Source: Pseudomonadota bacterium
GTDB taxonomy: Bacteria; Pseudomonadota; Gammaproteobacteria; Burkholderiales; Burkholderiaceae_B
Direction of reading: 5' to 3'
Assembly (NCBI GenBank): GCA_023422555.1
Contig: JAFAGQ010000018.1
Location: 1-21,107, forward strand
DNA length: 21,107 nt
The position numbers and the translations under genes are program-made. Shown one piece after another: positions 6,538 through 15,021 of the stretch. Under the pieces are notes generated by a model. The model did not search any database. It was not told the DNA's origin and saw only the letters and a program-made list of their open reading frames with translations. The number at the start of each line of letters is the position of its first letter. Position 1 is the stretch's first letter.

Positions 6538-7629
6538 ATGAACGCAAGCCGTCATTATCAAGCCGTTGTCGAGCTTCCACGAACCCCGCTGGATATCATT
6601 GGAGACGTCCACGGTGAGGCAGATGCCCTGAATGCACTGTTGGCGCATCTGGGCTATGGATCATTGGGTGAACATCCGGAAGGAAGAAAACCGGTTTTTG
6701 TTGGCGATCTTTGCGATCGGGGGCCGGATAGTCCTGCGGTTATCTCCCGCGTCAGATCCATGGTTGAAGCGGGCAATGCGATTTGTGTCATGGGTAATCA
6801 CGAACTCAATCTTCTTCGCGGCCAGCGCAAGGATGGCAACAACTGGTTCTGGAATGAAAAAACGGCGGGTGACGATAAGTTCGGAAAAGTGCAATGTATC
6901 AGCAAAGACGAGCAGGGGCCCATTCTCTCGTTTTTCGCAGGTTTGCCGTTAATGGCATGCAGTCCCCAGCTGCGTGTCGTGCACGCCGCCTGGGTTGATG
7001 CGTCTGTCCAGGACCTGCGCTCGGTTTCAGTTGACAATCTGATCGCATTCTTCAACGCCAGGGAAGCACAGACGAGCGCGATCATGAGGGCCCATCCTGA
7101 ATTCGCCGACTATCTGGCGGAGCAGGAAACCTGGCGGGATCGAATTGTGGATATCGACAGCAAAGTGCCGTTTCTGAAAAGGACGGCGGCCATGCGCGAA
7201 CTCAGACAAATGGCTAACCCGGTACGCGTTCTGACATCGGGGGTCGAAGCCAGCGATACAGAGTCATTTTTCAGCGGAGGAGAATGGCGTTTCGTGCAAC
7301 GGGTACGCTGGTGGGACAACTATAGCGACACAATTCCCGTGTTGATCGGTCATTACTGGCGCAATCCGCAACAGGATAAGTCATCGGAAATCTCGCGGGG
7401 CCGGGAGCTCTTTTCCGGGATTGCACCTTTGGCCTGGCATGGAAAAAACGGAAATGTATTTTGCCTGGACTATTGCGTAGGCGCCCGGTTTCTTGAACGC
7501 AGTGGCAAGCTTTCGAAAGGACAGACGCGACTGGCTGCCATGCGCTGGCCGGAACGCACTCTGATCTTTGATGACGGTTCGCATTCGGGAACAACAGGTT
7601 TCCAGCAGACTGACACTGCGAGCGCCTAG
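6538..7629 (+). CDS. Metallophosphoesterase (calcineurin-like, PPP/ApaH-type)
   Basis: This 363-residue cytoplasmic phosphoesterase has the full two-metal motif set: GDVHG (22-26), GDLCDRG (56-62) and GNHE (86-89). The later metal histidines are in VVHAAW (H149) and IGHYW (H272). This architecture belongs to bacterial PPP-type protein phosphatases and diadenosine tetraphosphatase-like enzymes. Which substrate it uses cannot be told from the motifs. It is longer than ApaH (about 280 residues), with the extra length between H149 and H272. AGGAT precedes the ATG at 6538 at a long spacing. It is monocistronic, divergent from the lipoprotein gene and upstream of the TRAP operon, and is probably unrelated to the latter. 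Confidence 0.88.
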   Translation: MNASRHYQAVVELPRTPLDIIGDVHGEADALNALLAHLGYGSLGEHPEGRKPVFVGDLCDRGPDSPAVISRVRSMVEAGNAICVMGNHELNLLRGQRKDGNNWFWNEKTAGDDKFGKVQCISKDEQGPILSFFAGLPLMACSPQLRVVHAAWVDASVQDLRSVSVDNLIAFFNAREAQTSAIMRAHPEFADYLAEQETWRDRIVDIDSKVPFLKRTAAMRELRQMANPVRVLTSGVEASDTESFFSGGEWRFVQRVRWWDNYSDTIPVLIGHYWRNPQQDKSSEISRGRELFSGIAPLAWHGKNGNVFCLDYCVGARFLERSGKLSKGQTRLAAMRWPERTLIFDDGSHSGTTGFQQTDTASA

Positions 7630-7720
7630 GGGCATTTTCCCCGAGACGGACGCCGGCAATTCGGGCATACCCCTGTTGAAAATTCGTGCAAAAAAATGCA
7701 ATATTCTGAATTATACGAAA

Positions 7721-7809
7721 TGTGATCACACAACAGACAAGATGGAATCGCCGGCGGACGGGGCCGACGCAAAGGACCACAGGGGATCACAACGTATAAA
7801 AAGGGATCA
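7721..7809. promoter_or_regulatory. Promoter region of the TRAP operon with repeated GATCA motifs
   Basis: TGTGATCACA (7721-7730) is a perfect 10-bp palindrome. GGGATCA occurs at 7783-7789 and again at 7803-7809, exactly 20 bp apart, and the first continues as GATCACA like the palindrome. The set lies within 130 bp of the TRAP binding-protein start. It could bind the operon regulator, such as the LysR protein at 15411-16337, but no consensus assignment is possible. Confidence 0.4.
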
Positions 7810-7851
7810 ACGCGTCCATTTCGGTTTTAATTATCCCAGGAGGAGGGAACA

Positions 7852-8883
7852 ATGGCTGCAGTTAAACGTAGGAGCTTTCTGAAAGCAGTATCGACTGTCT
7901 CAGCAGCATCGGCATTCGGTCTTGGCTATTCTGATGTGATTTTTGCCCGTCGCGCCGATTTCAGATTGAAATTTGCCAATAACCTTCCCGTATCGCACCC
8001 ACTTAACATCCGGGCCAAGGAAATGGTGGAGGCGATCAAAAAGGAAACGGATGGCGCTGTAGACATTCGCGTCTATCCGAGCAGCCAGCTCGGGAACGAT
8101 ACCGACACGCTCTCACAGATCCGGGCCGGAGCCGTCGACTTTTTTACCTTGTCGCCCATCATTATGGGTACGCTGATTTCCAAAACGCAGATTTCGGGCA
8201 TCGGATTCGGGTTCAAGGATTACGATCAGGTCTGGAAGGCCATGGACGGGGAGCTCGGCGCCGCGGTAAGGCAGGAAATCGAAAAGAGTTCGAATCTGAC
8301 TGCGTTTGACAAGATCTGGGATAACGGATTCAGGATCATCACAACCAGTTCCAAGCCGATCAAGACACCGGATGATCTGAACAGTGTGAAATTGCGCGTT
8401 CCCCCCAGCCCCTTATGGACTTCCATGTTCAAAGGACTGGGTGCTTCGCCGACAACCATCAACTTTGCTGAAACTTATTCAGCGCTCCAGACGCACATTG
8501 CCGACGGCCAGGAAAATCCGATTACCTTGGTTGAGACAGCCAAACTGTATGAGGTCCAGAAATATGCCTCGCTGACCAATCATATGTGGGATGGGTTCTG
8601 GTTCCTGGCAAATCGGGACAAGCTGGCTTCCATTCCCAAGGACATGCAGGAAATCATCCGCAAACATGTGATGGACGCCAGTCTGAAAGAGCGCGACGAT
8701 CTGGCAAAACTCAGTCTGACGGTCAAACAGACCCTGGAAGGCAAAGGTATGGCGTTCAATGACGTGGATACCAATGCGTTCCGTGGCAAGCTCAAAGATG
8801 CAGGTTTTTATGATGAATGGAAAAAAACCTTTGGCGATGAGCTGTGGACAACCCTGGAGAAATTCACAGGAGCGCTCTCTTGA
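7852..8883 (+). CDS. dctP: TRAP transporter substrate-binding protein, DctP family
   Basis: The 343-residue periplasmic binding protein captures an organic acid for the membrane subunits encoded next. The N-terminus KRRSFLKAVSTVSA (5-18) is a twin-arginine type signal, with cleavage probably near residue 32. The mature DctP fold starts RLKFANNLPVSHPLN. LRVPPSP carries Arg182, matching the conserved arginine that clamps the substrate carboxylate in this family. TTINFAETYSALQ (201-213) and DGQENP (218-223) are the other typical motifs. The start at 7852 follows AGGAGGAGGG. It is the first gene of the catabolic operon, and its stop overlaps the start of the dctQM gene. Substrate unknown. Confidence 0.95.
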   Translation: MAAVKRRSFLKAVSTVSAASAFGLGYSDVIFARRADFRLKFANNLPVSHPLNIRAKEMVEAIKKETDGAVDIRVYPSSQLGNDTDTLSQIRAGAVDFFTLSPIIMGTLISKTQISGIGFGFKDYDQVWKAMDGELGAAVRQEIEKSSNLTAFDKIWDNGFRIITTSSKPIKTPDDLNSVKLRVPPSPLWTSMFKGLGASPTTINFAETYSALQTHIADGQENPITLVETAKLYEVQKYASLTNHMWDGFWFLANRDKLASIPKDMQEIIRKHVMDASLKERDDLAKLSLTVKQTLEGKGMAFNDVDTNAFRGKLKDAGFYDEWKKTFGDELWTTLEKFTGALS

Positions 8884-10763
8884 ATGTTAGTCTCGCCAGC
8901 CGGTCGGCTGGCGTTCCTGCACACTCCTTTACCAGGATCGTAGTTTCCGTCAAGACAGTCGTCATGCATGTGGTGGCGATGCTGGCCGTGGCAATGCTGG
9001 TTTTCGAATCTGCATTGCTCTTCACCGGCGTTGTCTTTCGCTATTATCTGCATCGACCCATTATCTGGTCGGATGAACTGGCGCAGTCTGTCTTCATCTG
9101 GCTATGCATGTTTGGCGCTGCGATTGCTCTGGATCGACATGAGCATATGCGGCTGACAGCCGTGGTCGCGCGATTTTCCCGACGCGCTCAGAGCTGGTTT
9201 GAAACGCTCGGACTGGTCATTATTCTGGTATTTGCCGCCTATCTGATCGGACCTGGTTTTCATCATGCCGGCGGCCAGATGGTTGTGACGTCGCCCGCCC
9301 TGAATATTCCCGATGGCTACCGTGCCCTTGCCATCCCGGTAGGGATGTGCCTTTTTGCATTCATTGCAGTGACGCATCTGATTGTCTATTCGCGCTGGCT
9401 TGATGTGCTGACTGGCGCGCTGGTCGTTGCGGCAGTCGGGTACGGGCTCTGGTATTTTGCCGATGATCTTTATGATATGGGCAATCTGAACCTGCTGGTA
9501 TTTTTTGTTATTGTGCTGGGCGCCTGTGTGATGAGCGGCGTGCCAATCGCATTTTCATTTGGCATTGCCACACTCACCTATGTCGTCAATATTGCCGAAG
9601 TGCCGCCGTCCATTGTGGTGACGCGTATTGATGAAGGCGCGTCGCATCTTGTTTTGCTGGCCGTCCCGCTCTTTGTCGTGCTGGGCGTGCTGCTGCAGAT
9701 CAGCGGGATGGCGCGCAAACTGATTGATTTTATGTCCGCGATTCTGGGCCATATTCGCGGCGGACTCAATTATGTGCTGCTGGGCGCCATGTTCCTGGTG
9801 TCGGGCATCTCGGGCTCAAAAGTGGCCGATATGGCCGCGGTGGCGCCTGCACTCTTTCCTGAAATGAAGCGCAAGGGCGCAGACGAAAATGACCTGGCAG
9901 CGCTATTGTCAGCAACGGGTGCCATGACCGAGACCATACCGCCCAGTCTCGTACTGATTACCATCGGTGCGGTATGTGGCGTTTCCATTAGCGCGCTGTT
10001 TATCGGGGGCCTGGTTCCTGCTCTCGTGTGTACCCTGGCCATTGCCTTTGTCTGTTATCTGAAGTCGCGCAAATCCTCCCAGGGCACCCTCAAACGCGCA
10101 AGTGCGGCGGAAATCGGACGAACCTTTTTGTGGGCACTGCCCGTGCTGATACTGCCTGTCATTATCCGGGTATGCGTTGTTGAGGGCGTGGCGACGGCCA
10201 CTGAGGTCGCTTCGATTGGTATCGTTTATGTGATTCTCTACGCCATTCTGGTACAGCTGATCACTGGTGGAGTCGAAAAATCCCGTATCTATCCCATGCT
10301 GATAGAATCGACGGCCTTGTCCGGTGCCATCCTGCTCATTATTGGCGTGGCAACGGCAATGGCCTGGGCGCTGACCCAGTCGGGATTTTCCACAACGCTG
10401 GTTGATTTCATGACGCATATCCCAGGCGGGGTGTTTGGCTTTATGACAGTGAGCATTGTGCTCTTTGTGCTGCTTGGCAGTGTGCTCGAAGGGATTCCTG
10501 CCATTGTTCTGTTTGGCCCCCTGATATTTCCAGCCGCGCATGCGCTGCACATTCATGAAGTTCACTATGCAATTGTGATTATTCTGGCAATGGGTATCGG
10601 CCTGTTTGCGCCACCACTGGGTGTGGGTTTCTACTCGGCCAGTGCCATCAGTAAAGTCAATCCCGACAGTGTCATCCCCAGAATGTGGCTGTACCTGGCT
10701 GTGCTTCTGGTAATGACTTTTGTCATTGCGTTTATCCCCTGGTTCTCTATTGGTTTTCTCTGA
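8880..10763 (+). CDS. dctQM: Fused TRAP transporter small and large permease, DctQM
   Basis: The 627-residue integral membrane protein joins the four-helix DctQ subunit (about residues 20-165) to the multi-helix DctM subunit (about 185-627). The DctQ motif is RYYLHRPIIWSDELAQSVF followed by RHEHMRL. DctM signatures include VPLFVVLGVLLQISGMARKL, SGISGSKVADMAAVAPALFP and the GAMTETIPPS loop. It drives sodium-dependent uptake of the acid bound by DctP. The frame extends to a GTG at 8844 inside dctP. However, AGGAG at 8868-8872 sits 7 nt before a TTG at 8880 that overlaps the dctP TGA (TTGA), so coupled initiation at TTG is preferred. No ATG fits this position in frame. Confidence 0.92.
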   Translation: MNVSLASRSAGVPAHSFTRIVVSVKTVVMHVVAMLAVAMLVFESALLFTGVVFRYYLHRPIIWSDELAQSVFIWLCMFGAAIALDRHEHMRLTAVVARFSRRAQSWFETLGLVIILVFAAYLIGPGFHHAGGQMVVTSPALNIPDGYRALAIPVGMCLFAFIAVTHLIVYSRWLDVLTGALVVAAVGYGLWYFADDLYDMGNLNLLVFFVIVLGACVMSGVPIAFSFGIATLTYVVNIAEVPPSIVVTRIDEGASHLVLLAVPLFVVLGVLLQISGMARKLIDFMSAILGHIRGGLNYVLLGAMFLVSGISGSKVADMAAVAPALFPEMKRKGADENDLAALLSATGAMTETIPPSLVLITIGAVCGVSISALFIGGLVPALVCTLAIAFVCYLKSRKSSQGTLKRASAAEIGRTFLWALPVLILPVIIRVCVVEGVATATEVASIGIVYVILYAILVQLITGGVEKSRIYPMLIESTALSGAILLIIGVATAMAWALTQSGFSTTLVDFMTHIPGGVFGFMTVSIVLFVLLGSVLEGIPAIVLFGPLIFPAAHALHIHEVHYAIVIILAMGIGLFAPPLGVGFYSASAISKVNPDSVIPRMWLYLAVLLVMTFVIAFIPWFSIGFL

Positions 10764-10803
10764 TCTTCAGAAACAGCCATTTCTTTGAAAGGCGGTGAGA
10801 GGT

Positions 10804-11577
10804 ATGTGCGCGACAGCAGCAAACGATTCCCGTGTCGTTGTAGTCACGGGTGGGGGCAGTGGAATCGGCCGTGCGATTGTGGAATCATTTGCAGAGGCCG
10901 GATACATAGCCCTCATCGCCGATGTCAATGAGGCCGATTCCCGTGAAGTCGAGGCGATACTGAATTCCCGCTCGCTGAAAGCCCGATTTTTTCCCGTTGA
11001 CGTGTCCGATGCGGACAGCATTGCACGTTTCTTTGAGGCGGTTCAGGCCGACTATGGCAGATGTGATGTGCTGGTGAATAACGCCGGGATTGCGAAGACC
11101 GTGGCCTATCTGGATTATCCGCCTGATCACTGGGAGAAGGTCATGCGAATCAATGTGACCGGACCTTTTCTGATGTCGCAGCATGCCGGCAGACTGATGC
11201 AAAAGCAACAGTCCGGCCGCATTATCAATATTGCATCCGTAAGTGGTGAGCGCGCAAGCTGGGGGCGCGCCGCATATGGCACTTCCAAAGCGGCTGTCTT
11301 TGGTCTGACCCGCCAGATGGCACTGGAGCTCGCTGAATTTGGTATCACGGCTAATGGCATTGCACCGGGGCCAGTAGACACGGCGATGACGCTAGCCCTG
11401 CATACCCAGGCGGCAAGAGACGCGTTTACGGCAGCAGTACCCATGAAGCGCTACGGGACGCCACAGGAAATTGCCGACGTGGCGCTATTTCTGGCGTCTG
11501 ACGCGGCTTCCTATGTCAACGGTCACGTCATTCCGGTAGACGGTGGCTTTCTGGCCAGTGGCATCACCGGACACTGA
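10804..11577 (+). CDS. Short-chain dehydrogenase/reductase, probable 3-hydroxyacyl-CoA dehydrogenase type
   Basis: The 257-residue classical SDR has TGGGSGIG (15-22) for the dinucleotide, NNAG (92-95), N117, catalytic Ser at 145 or 147 in the IASVSGE stretch, and Y158 with K162 (YGTSKAA). It also has the PGPVDT loop after the active site. Asp40 at the end of strand 2 (LIADVN) favours NAD(H). The enzyme would interconvert a hydroxyl and a keto group. Next to a thiolase and an acyl-CoA ligase, oxidation of a 3-hydroxyacyl-CoA is the likely job, but FabG-like proteins are broad. A GTG at 10795 is an alternative start. It lies 40 bp after dctQM in the same operon. Confidence 0.88.
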   Translation: MCATAANDSRVVVVTGGGSGIGRAIVESFAEAGYIALIADVNEADSREVEAILNSRSLKARFFPVDVSDADSIARFFEAVQADYGRCDVLVNNAGIAKTVAYLDYPPDHWEKVMRINVTGPFLMSQHAGRLMQKQQSGRIINIASVSGERASWGRAAYGTSKAAVFGLTRQMALELAEFGITANGIAPGPVDTAMTLALHTQAARDAFTAAVPMKRYGTPQEIADVALFLASDAASYVNGHVIPVDGGFLASGITGH

Positions 11578-11631
11578 GATACATTTTTCGGCCAGCCAGG
11601 CTCATTCATTCAAATCAGGAGGGGAGTTAAC

Positions 11632-12798
11632 ATGCGTGCATCGATTGCAGGGTGGGGCCATTCCAAATTCGGAAAACAGGATGGGGTCGACCCCGAACAG
11701 ATGATCGCCGAGGTGGCCACAACGGCCCTTGCGCATGCCGGTCTGAGCCCCGAAGACATTGACTCGCTGCACGTGGGCCATTACAACGGCGGCTTTCTTT
11801 ACCAGGATTTTCCTTCGTCTCTGCTCTTTAATGCGATACCACAATTGCGATTTGTGCCTTCAGTCAGAGTGGAGAACGCCTGCGCTACGGGATCTGCCGC
11901 GATTCATTCAGCACTCAATGCCGTAGCCAGCGGACGCAGTCGCTATGCGCTGGTGCTGGGGTTTGAAAAAATGTCCGAGCTATCAACGCCCGCTATCGGC
12001 GAGGTACTGCTCAAATGTTCTTATGCCAAAGAGGAAGCAGACATTGCCGGCGGGTTTGCAGGCCTGTTCGGCAACGTGATTGCCAAAACGTATTTCGACC
12101 GGTACGGAGATCAATCCGATGCACTGGCTCTGATCGCCGCAAAGAATCATCACAACGGCCTGTCCAATCCTTATGCGCATATGCAAAAGGATTTCGATTT
12201 TGAGTTTTGTCGAAACGAATCTGAAAAAAATCCCTTTGTGGCCGGTCCGCTTAAGCGGACCGACTGCTCACTGGTGTCTGATGGTGCCGCCGCGCTGATT
12301 ATCTGTCGTGCAGAAGACGTGCAGAAGGCTGAAAACCATGTGCGTTTTCGGGCGACCTCACAGATCAATGATTTTCTGCCACTGAGCCGTCGCGACCCGA
12401 TCAGCTTTGAAGGTGCATCGCTCGCCTGGCAAAAGGCGCTGGCCGATAGCAGTCTGAGTCTTGATGATTTGTCGCTGGTGGAAACGCATGATTGTTTCAC
12501 CATTGCCGAACTGATCGAGTATGAGGCGATGGGGCTGGCGCAGCCTGGCAAGGGTGCCGGCATCATCAAGGATGGCATTACGAACCGGGAAGGGCGTTTG
12601 CCGGTCAATCCCTCGGGTGGGCTCAAGTCCAAAGGGCATCCTATCGGCGCGACGGGCGTTTCCATGCATGTGATGGCGGCCATGCAACTGAGCGGACAGG
12701 CGCAGGATATGCAGCTGGCAAAAGCGGACCGAGCCGGAGTCTTTAATATGGGTGGATCGGCGGTGGCCAATTATGTGAGTATTCTGGAACGTCCGTAA
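11632..12798 (+). CDS. SCP2-type thiolase
   Basis: The 388-residue thiolase-fold enzyme has the nucleophilic cysteine C84 in VENACATGSAA, HDCF at 286-289, and GHPIGATG at 335-342. At the C-terminus NMGGSA replaces the usual CxG motif. Replacement of NEAF by HDCF with loss of CxG is the hallmark of SCP2-type thiolases, where the HDCF cysteine (C288) takes over as acid/base. It would cleave a 3-ketoacyl-CoA with CoA, or act as an acyl transferase. Some relatives are retro-aldolases that need a DUF35 partner, and none is seen here. AGGAGGGG precedes the ATG. It lies 54 bp after the SDR gene. Confidence 0.92.
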   Translation: MRASIAGWGHSKFGKQDGVDPEQMIAEVATTALAHAGLSPEDIDSLHVGHYNGGFLYQDFPSSLLFNAIPQLRFVPSVRVENACATGSAAIHSALNAVASGRSRYALVLGFEKMSELSTPAIGEVLLKCSYAKEEADIAGGFAGLFGNVIAKTYFDRYGDQSDALALIAAKNHHNGLSNPYAHMQKDFDFEFCRNESEKNPFVAGPLKRTDCSLVSDGAAALIICRAEDVQKAENHVRFRATSQINDFLPLSRRDPISFEGASLAWQKALADSSLSLDDLSLVETHDCFTIAELIEYEAMGLAQPGKGAGIIKDGITNREGRLPVNPSGGLKSKGHPIGATGVSMHVMAAMQLSGQAQDMQLAKADRAGVFNMGGSAVANYVSILERP

Positions 12799-12848
12799 CG
12801 AACCCGGATGGCCGGCCGCATCGTTCCTCGATGCTATCTGTATCCTTA

Positions 12849-12870
12849 ATTCTTGTCATACAGCAAGAAT
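12849..12870. repeat. Inverted repeat between thiolase and ligase genes
   Basis: ATTCTTG (12849-12855) and CAAGAAT (12864-12870) form a perfect 7-bp dyad with an 8-nt loop in the 104-bp gap, the widest inside the operon. No T run follows, so it is not a standard terminator. It could be an operator or an RNA-processing stem. Confidence 0.4.
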
Positions 12871-12902
12871 AATCGTCACCCGTTTCAACCTGGATTGTGT
12901 CT

Positions 12903-14477
12903 ATGCTCAAGCCTGTAAAAAATATTGGCAGTTTCCTGACTGATGTGAGCCTGCGGTTCGGCAATGAACCTGGCCTGATTCACGGGGCGAAAACGTATAG
13001 CTGGGCCGAACTGAACGCGCGGGTCGACGCGCTTGCGCATGCCATGACATCTTTAGGCGTGAAAAAGGGTGATCGCGTGCTGATCCACTCGACCAATAAT
13101 GTGCAGCTTTTTGAAAGCTGCTGGGCAACCTTCAAGCTTGGCGCAATCTGGGTCCCCACCAACGTACGCATTACGGAATCGGAAATTGCCTATCTGGCAA
13201 AGGCGAGTCGCGCCTCGGTCGTCATTTATGATGATGGATTCCTGGGGCACGCCGAACGATGCTGCCAGGCTTCCGATTCGGTTAGGCATGTGATTGCGAT
13301 TGGCGTAGCAGAAGATGGACAGTTGCAATACGACGATCTGCTGGAAAAGCATCGTGCAGACGGGCATTTTCAGGCAGTGGATGTGGATTATGAGGATCCC
13401 TTGTGGTTCTTCTTTACTTCGGGAACGACCGGCTTTCCAAAAGCGGGTGTCCTGTCACACGGACAGATGGCATTTGTCATAACCAATCATCTTGCCGATC
13501 TGCTTCCCGGCATTGACCATCGTTCGCGATCGCTGGTGGTGGCGCCGTTATCACACGGTGCGGGTATCCATGCCATTGTCAATACGGCACGCGGCGCGGC
13601 AAGTATATTGCCCGTCTCGGCGAGGCTCGATTGTGCCGAAGCCTGGCAGCTCATCGAAAAGCATCGTGTAGACAATATGTTTACAGTTCCGACAATCATC
13701 AAACGCATGACAGAGGATCCGGCAGTTGATGAATTCGATCATTCGTCGCTTAAGTTTGTCATTTACGCAGGCGCCCCCATGTATCGTGCGGACCAGAAAT
13801 TTGCCTTGCGCAAATTGGGCAAGGTGCTGGTGCAGTATTACGGACTTGGCGAAGTGACCGGCAATATCACGGTATTACCTGCTCATATGCATCAGGAAGA
13901 TGATGCCGCCGATGATGCCAGAATCGGGACTTGCGGTTACGCGCGCACCGGAATGGAAATTGCCATTCTGGACAAAGAGGGCAAGCGTTGTGCTCCAGGA
14001 ATCACAGGTGAAATATGTGTTAGGGGCCCGGCGGTTTGCATGGGTTATGACAGCAATGATGCTGCCAACGAAAAGGCCTTCAGATTTGGCTGGTTCCATA
14101 CAGGTGATCTCGGTCATCTGGATGCCGAAGGATATTTGTATATAACCGGCAGAGAGTCGGACATGTTCATCTCCGGCGGTTCCAATGTTTATCCTCGCGA
14201 GATTGAAGAAGCGCTGCTGACTCATGAAGCGGTTTCCGAAGTGGCCGTGTTTGGCGTGCCGGATGAAAAGTGGGGTGAAACCGGTGTTGCCGTCGTCGTA
14301 TGCAAGAATGGTTGTCGTACAGATGAGGCAAGCCTGAACCAACATTTGAAAGACCGGGTCGCGCGCTACAAGTATCCCAGCAGGTATTATTTCTGGGATT
14401 CAATGCCCAAATCCGGCTACGGCAAAATCGTTAAGAAAGACCTGAAGAAACTGGTGCTGGAAGATGCAACGGCTTAA
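12903..14477 (+). CDS. Acyl-CoA synthetase (AMP-forming, ANL superfamily)
   Basis: The 524-residue enzyme activates a carboxylic acid with ATP and CoA. It shows the P-loop TSGTTGFPK (172-180), YGLGEVTG (313-320) and the ribose-binding GD at 401-402 in WFHTGDLGHLD. The hinge region is GRESDMFISGGSNVYPREIEE (416-436). The C-terminal catalytic lysine is K508 in PKSGYGKI. The length and motifs fit the fatty-acid/benzoate-like acyl-CoA ligases; the acid cannot be named. An in-frame GTG at 12897 is an alternative start, and neither has a good ribosome-binding site. Its 3' end overlaps the first PCC gene by 14 nt, so the two are coupled. Confidence 0.93.
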   Translation: MLKPVKNIGSFLTDVSLRFGNEPGLIHGAKTYSWAELNARVDALAHAMTSLGVKKGDRVLIHSTNNVQLFESCWATFKLGAIWVPTNVRITESEIAYLAKASRASVVIYDDGFLGHAERCCQASDSVRHVIAIGVAEDGQLQYDDLLEKHRADGHFQAVDVDYEDPLWFFFTSGTTGFPKAGVLSHGQMAFVITNHLADLLPGIDHRSRSLVVAPLSHGAGIHAIVNTARGAASILPVSARLDCAEAWQLIEKHRVDNMFTVPTIIKRMTEDPAVDEFDHSSLKFVIYAGAPMYRADQKFALRKLGKVLVQYYGLGEVTGNITVLPAHMHQEDDAADDARIGTCGYARTGMEIAILDKEGKRCAPGITGEICVRGPAVCMGYDSNDAANEKAFRFGWFHTGDLGHLDAEGYLYITGRESDMFISGGSNVYPREIEEALLTHEAVSEVAVFGVPDEKWGETGVAVVVCKNGCRTDEASLNQHLKDRVARYKYPSRYYFWDSMPKSGYGKIVKKDLKKLVLEDATA

Positions 14478-15003
14478 TTCGCGTGTGATTTCTCTGGCCG
14501 GACAGGCGCAACGCCGGTTTGTGGTGGATGTGGCGCCAGGAAAATCCATCTGGCAGGGTGTGTCCGGAGCGTTCAATGAGCAGCGGATACATTCCGCGCA
14601 TCTGGATTTGATGGGTGCCACACTTGAATCTGCGGTCTTTTATACGGGCTATCCCGATCCCGCAGGCAGATGGATTGCGCAATACGGCGCACCCAATCAT
14701 CTGGCAGGATCCATGCTGATTTCTGCGATGGGAATTTTTGGCATTGACCGTGAGGACAAACCCATGCTGCATTGTCATGGCTGCCTGGTTGCGGATAGAG
14801 GTCAGCTGCTGGGAGGGCATCTGGATACTGACAAATGCATAGTGGGGCACAGCGGCTTGCGTATCTATGTGAGTGCGAGCGATGACATCGGATTTGCCGC
14901 AAAGCTGGATGCAACATCGGGCATGTTTGTATTTCATCCGACATATCGCGAACGTGATGCAGTTGCGTGCTCTGCCGTGGCCGAGGGCCAGGCTGAACAG
15001 TAA
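14464..15003 (+). CDS. PCC/DUF296 domain protein with intact metal-type histidines
   Basis: The 179-residue protein carries a PCC (DUF296, PPC-like) domain, known from plant AT-hook proteins and found alone in bacteria. Conserved parts are NEQRIHSAHLDLMGATLESA (38-57), LHCHGC with H103 and H105, and LLGGHL with H119. These three histidines match the putative zinc-binding triad of bacterial members. The N-terminal third (RRFVVDVAPGKSIWQGV) is the first strand and helix of the fold. The start ATG lies inside the ligase gene after CTGGAAG. The biochemical role of bacterial PCC proteins is not established; here it belongs to a CoA catabolic operon. A divergent paralogue follows directly. Confidence 0.82.
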   Translation: MQRLNSRVISLAGQAQRRFVVDVAPGKSIWQGVSGAFNEQRIHSAHLDLMGATLESAVFYTGYPDPAGRWIAQYGAPNHLAGSMLISAMGIFGIDREDKPMLHCHGCLVADRGQLLGGHLDTDKCIVGHSGLRIYVSASDDIGFAAKLDATSGMFVFHPTYRERDAVACSAVAEGQAEQ

Positions 15004-15021
15004 AGAAAGGAGACGACAGAT

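Noticed and set aside
7721..7730. CRP-type binding site
   Set aside because: TGTGA and TCACA overlap with no 6-bp spacer, so it does not fit the CRP consensus; kept only as an unnamed palindrome.
9909..10565. Minus-strand frame of 218 codons in dctQM
   Set aside because: It is antisense to a clear DctM domain; its His/Asn/Gln/Arg-rich composition mirrors the hydrophobic codons of the real gene.
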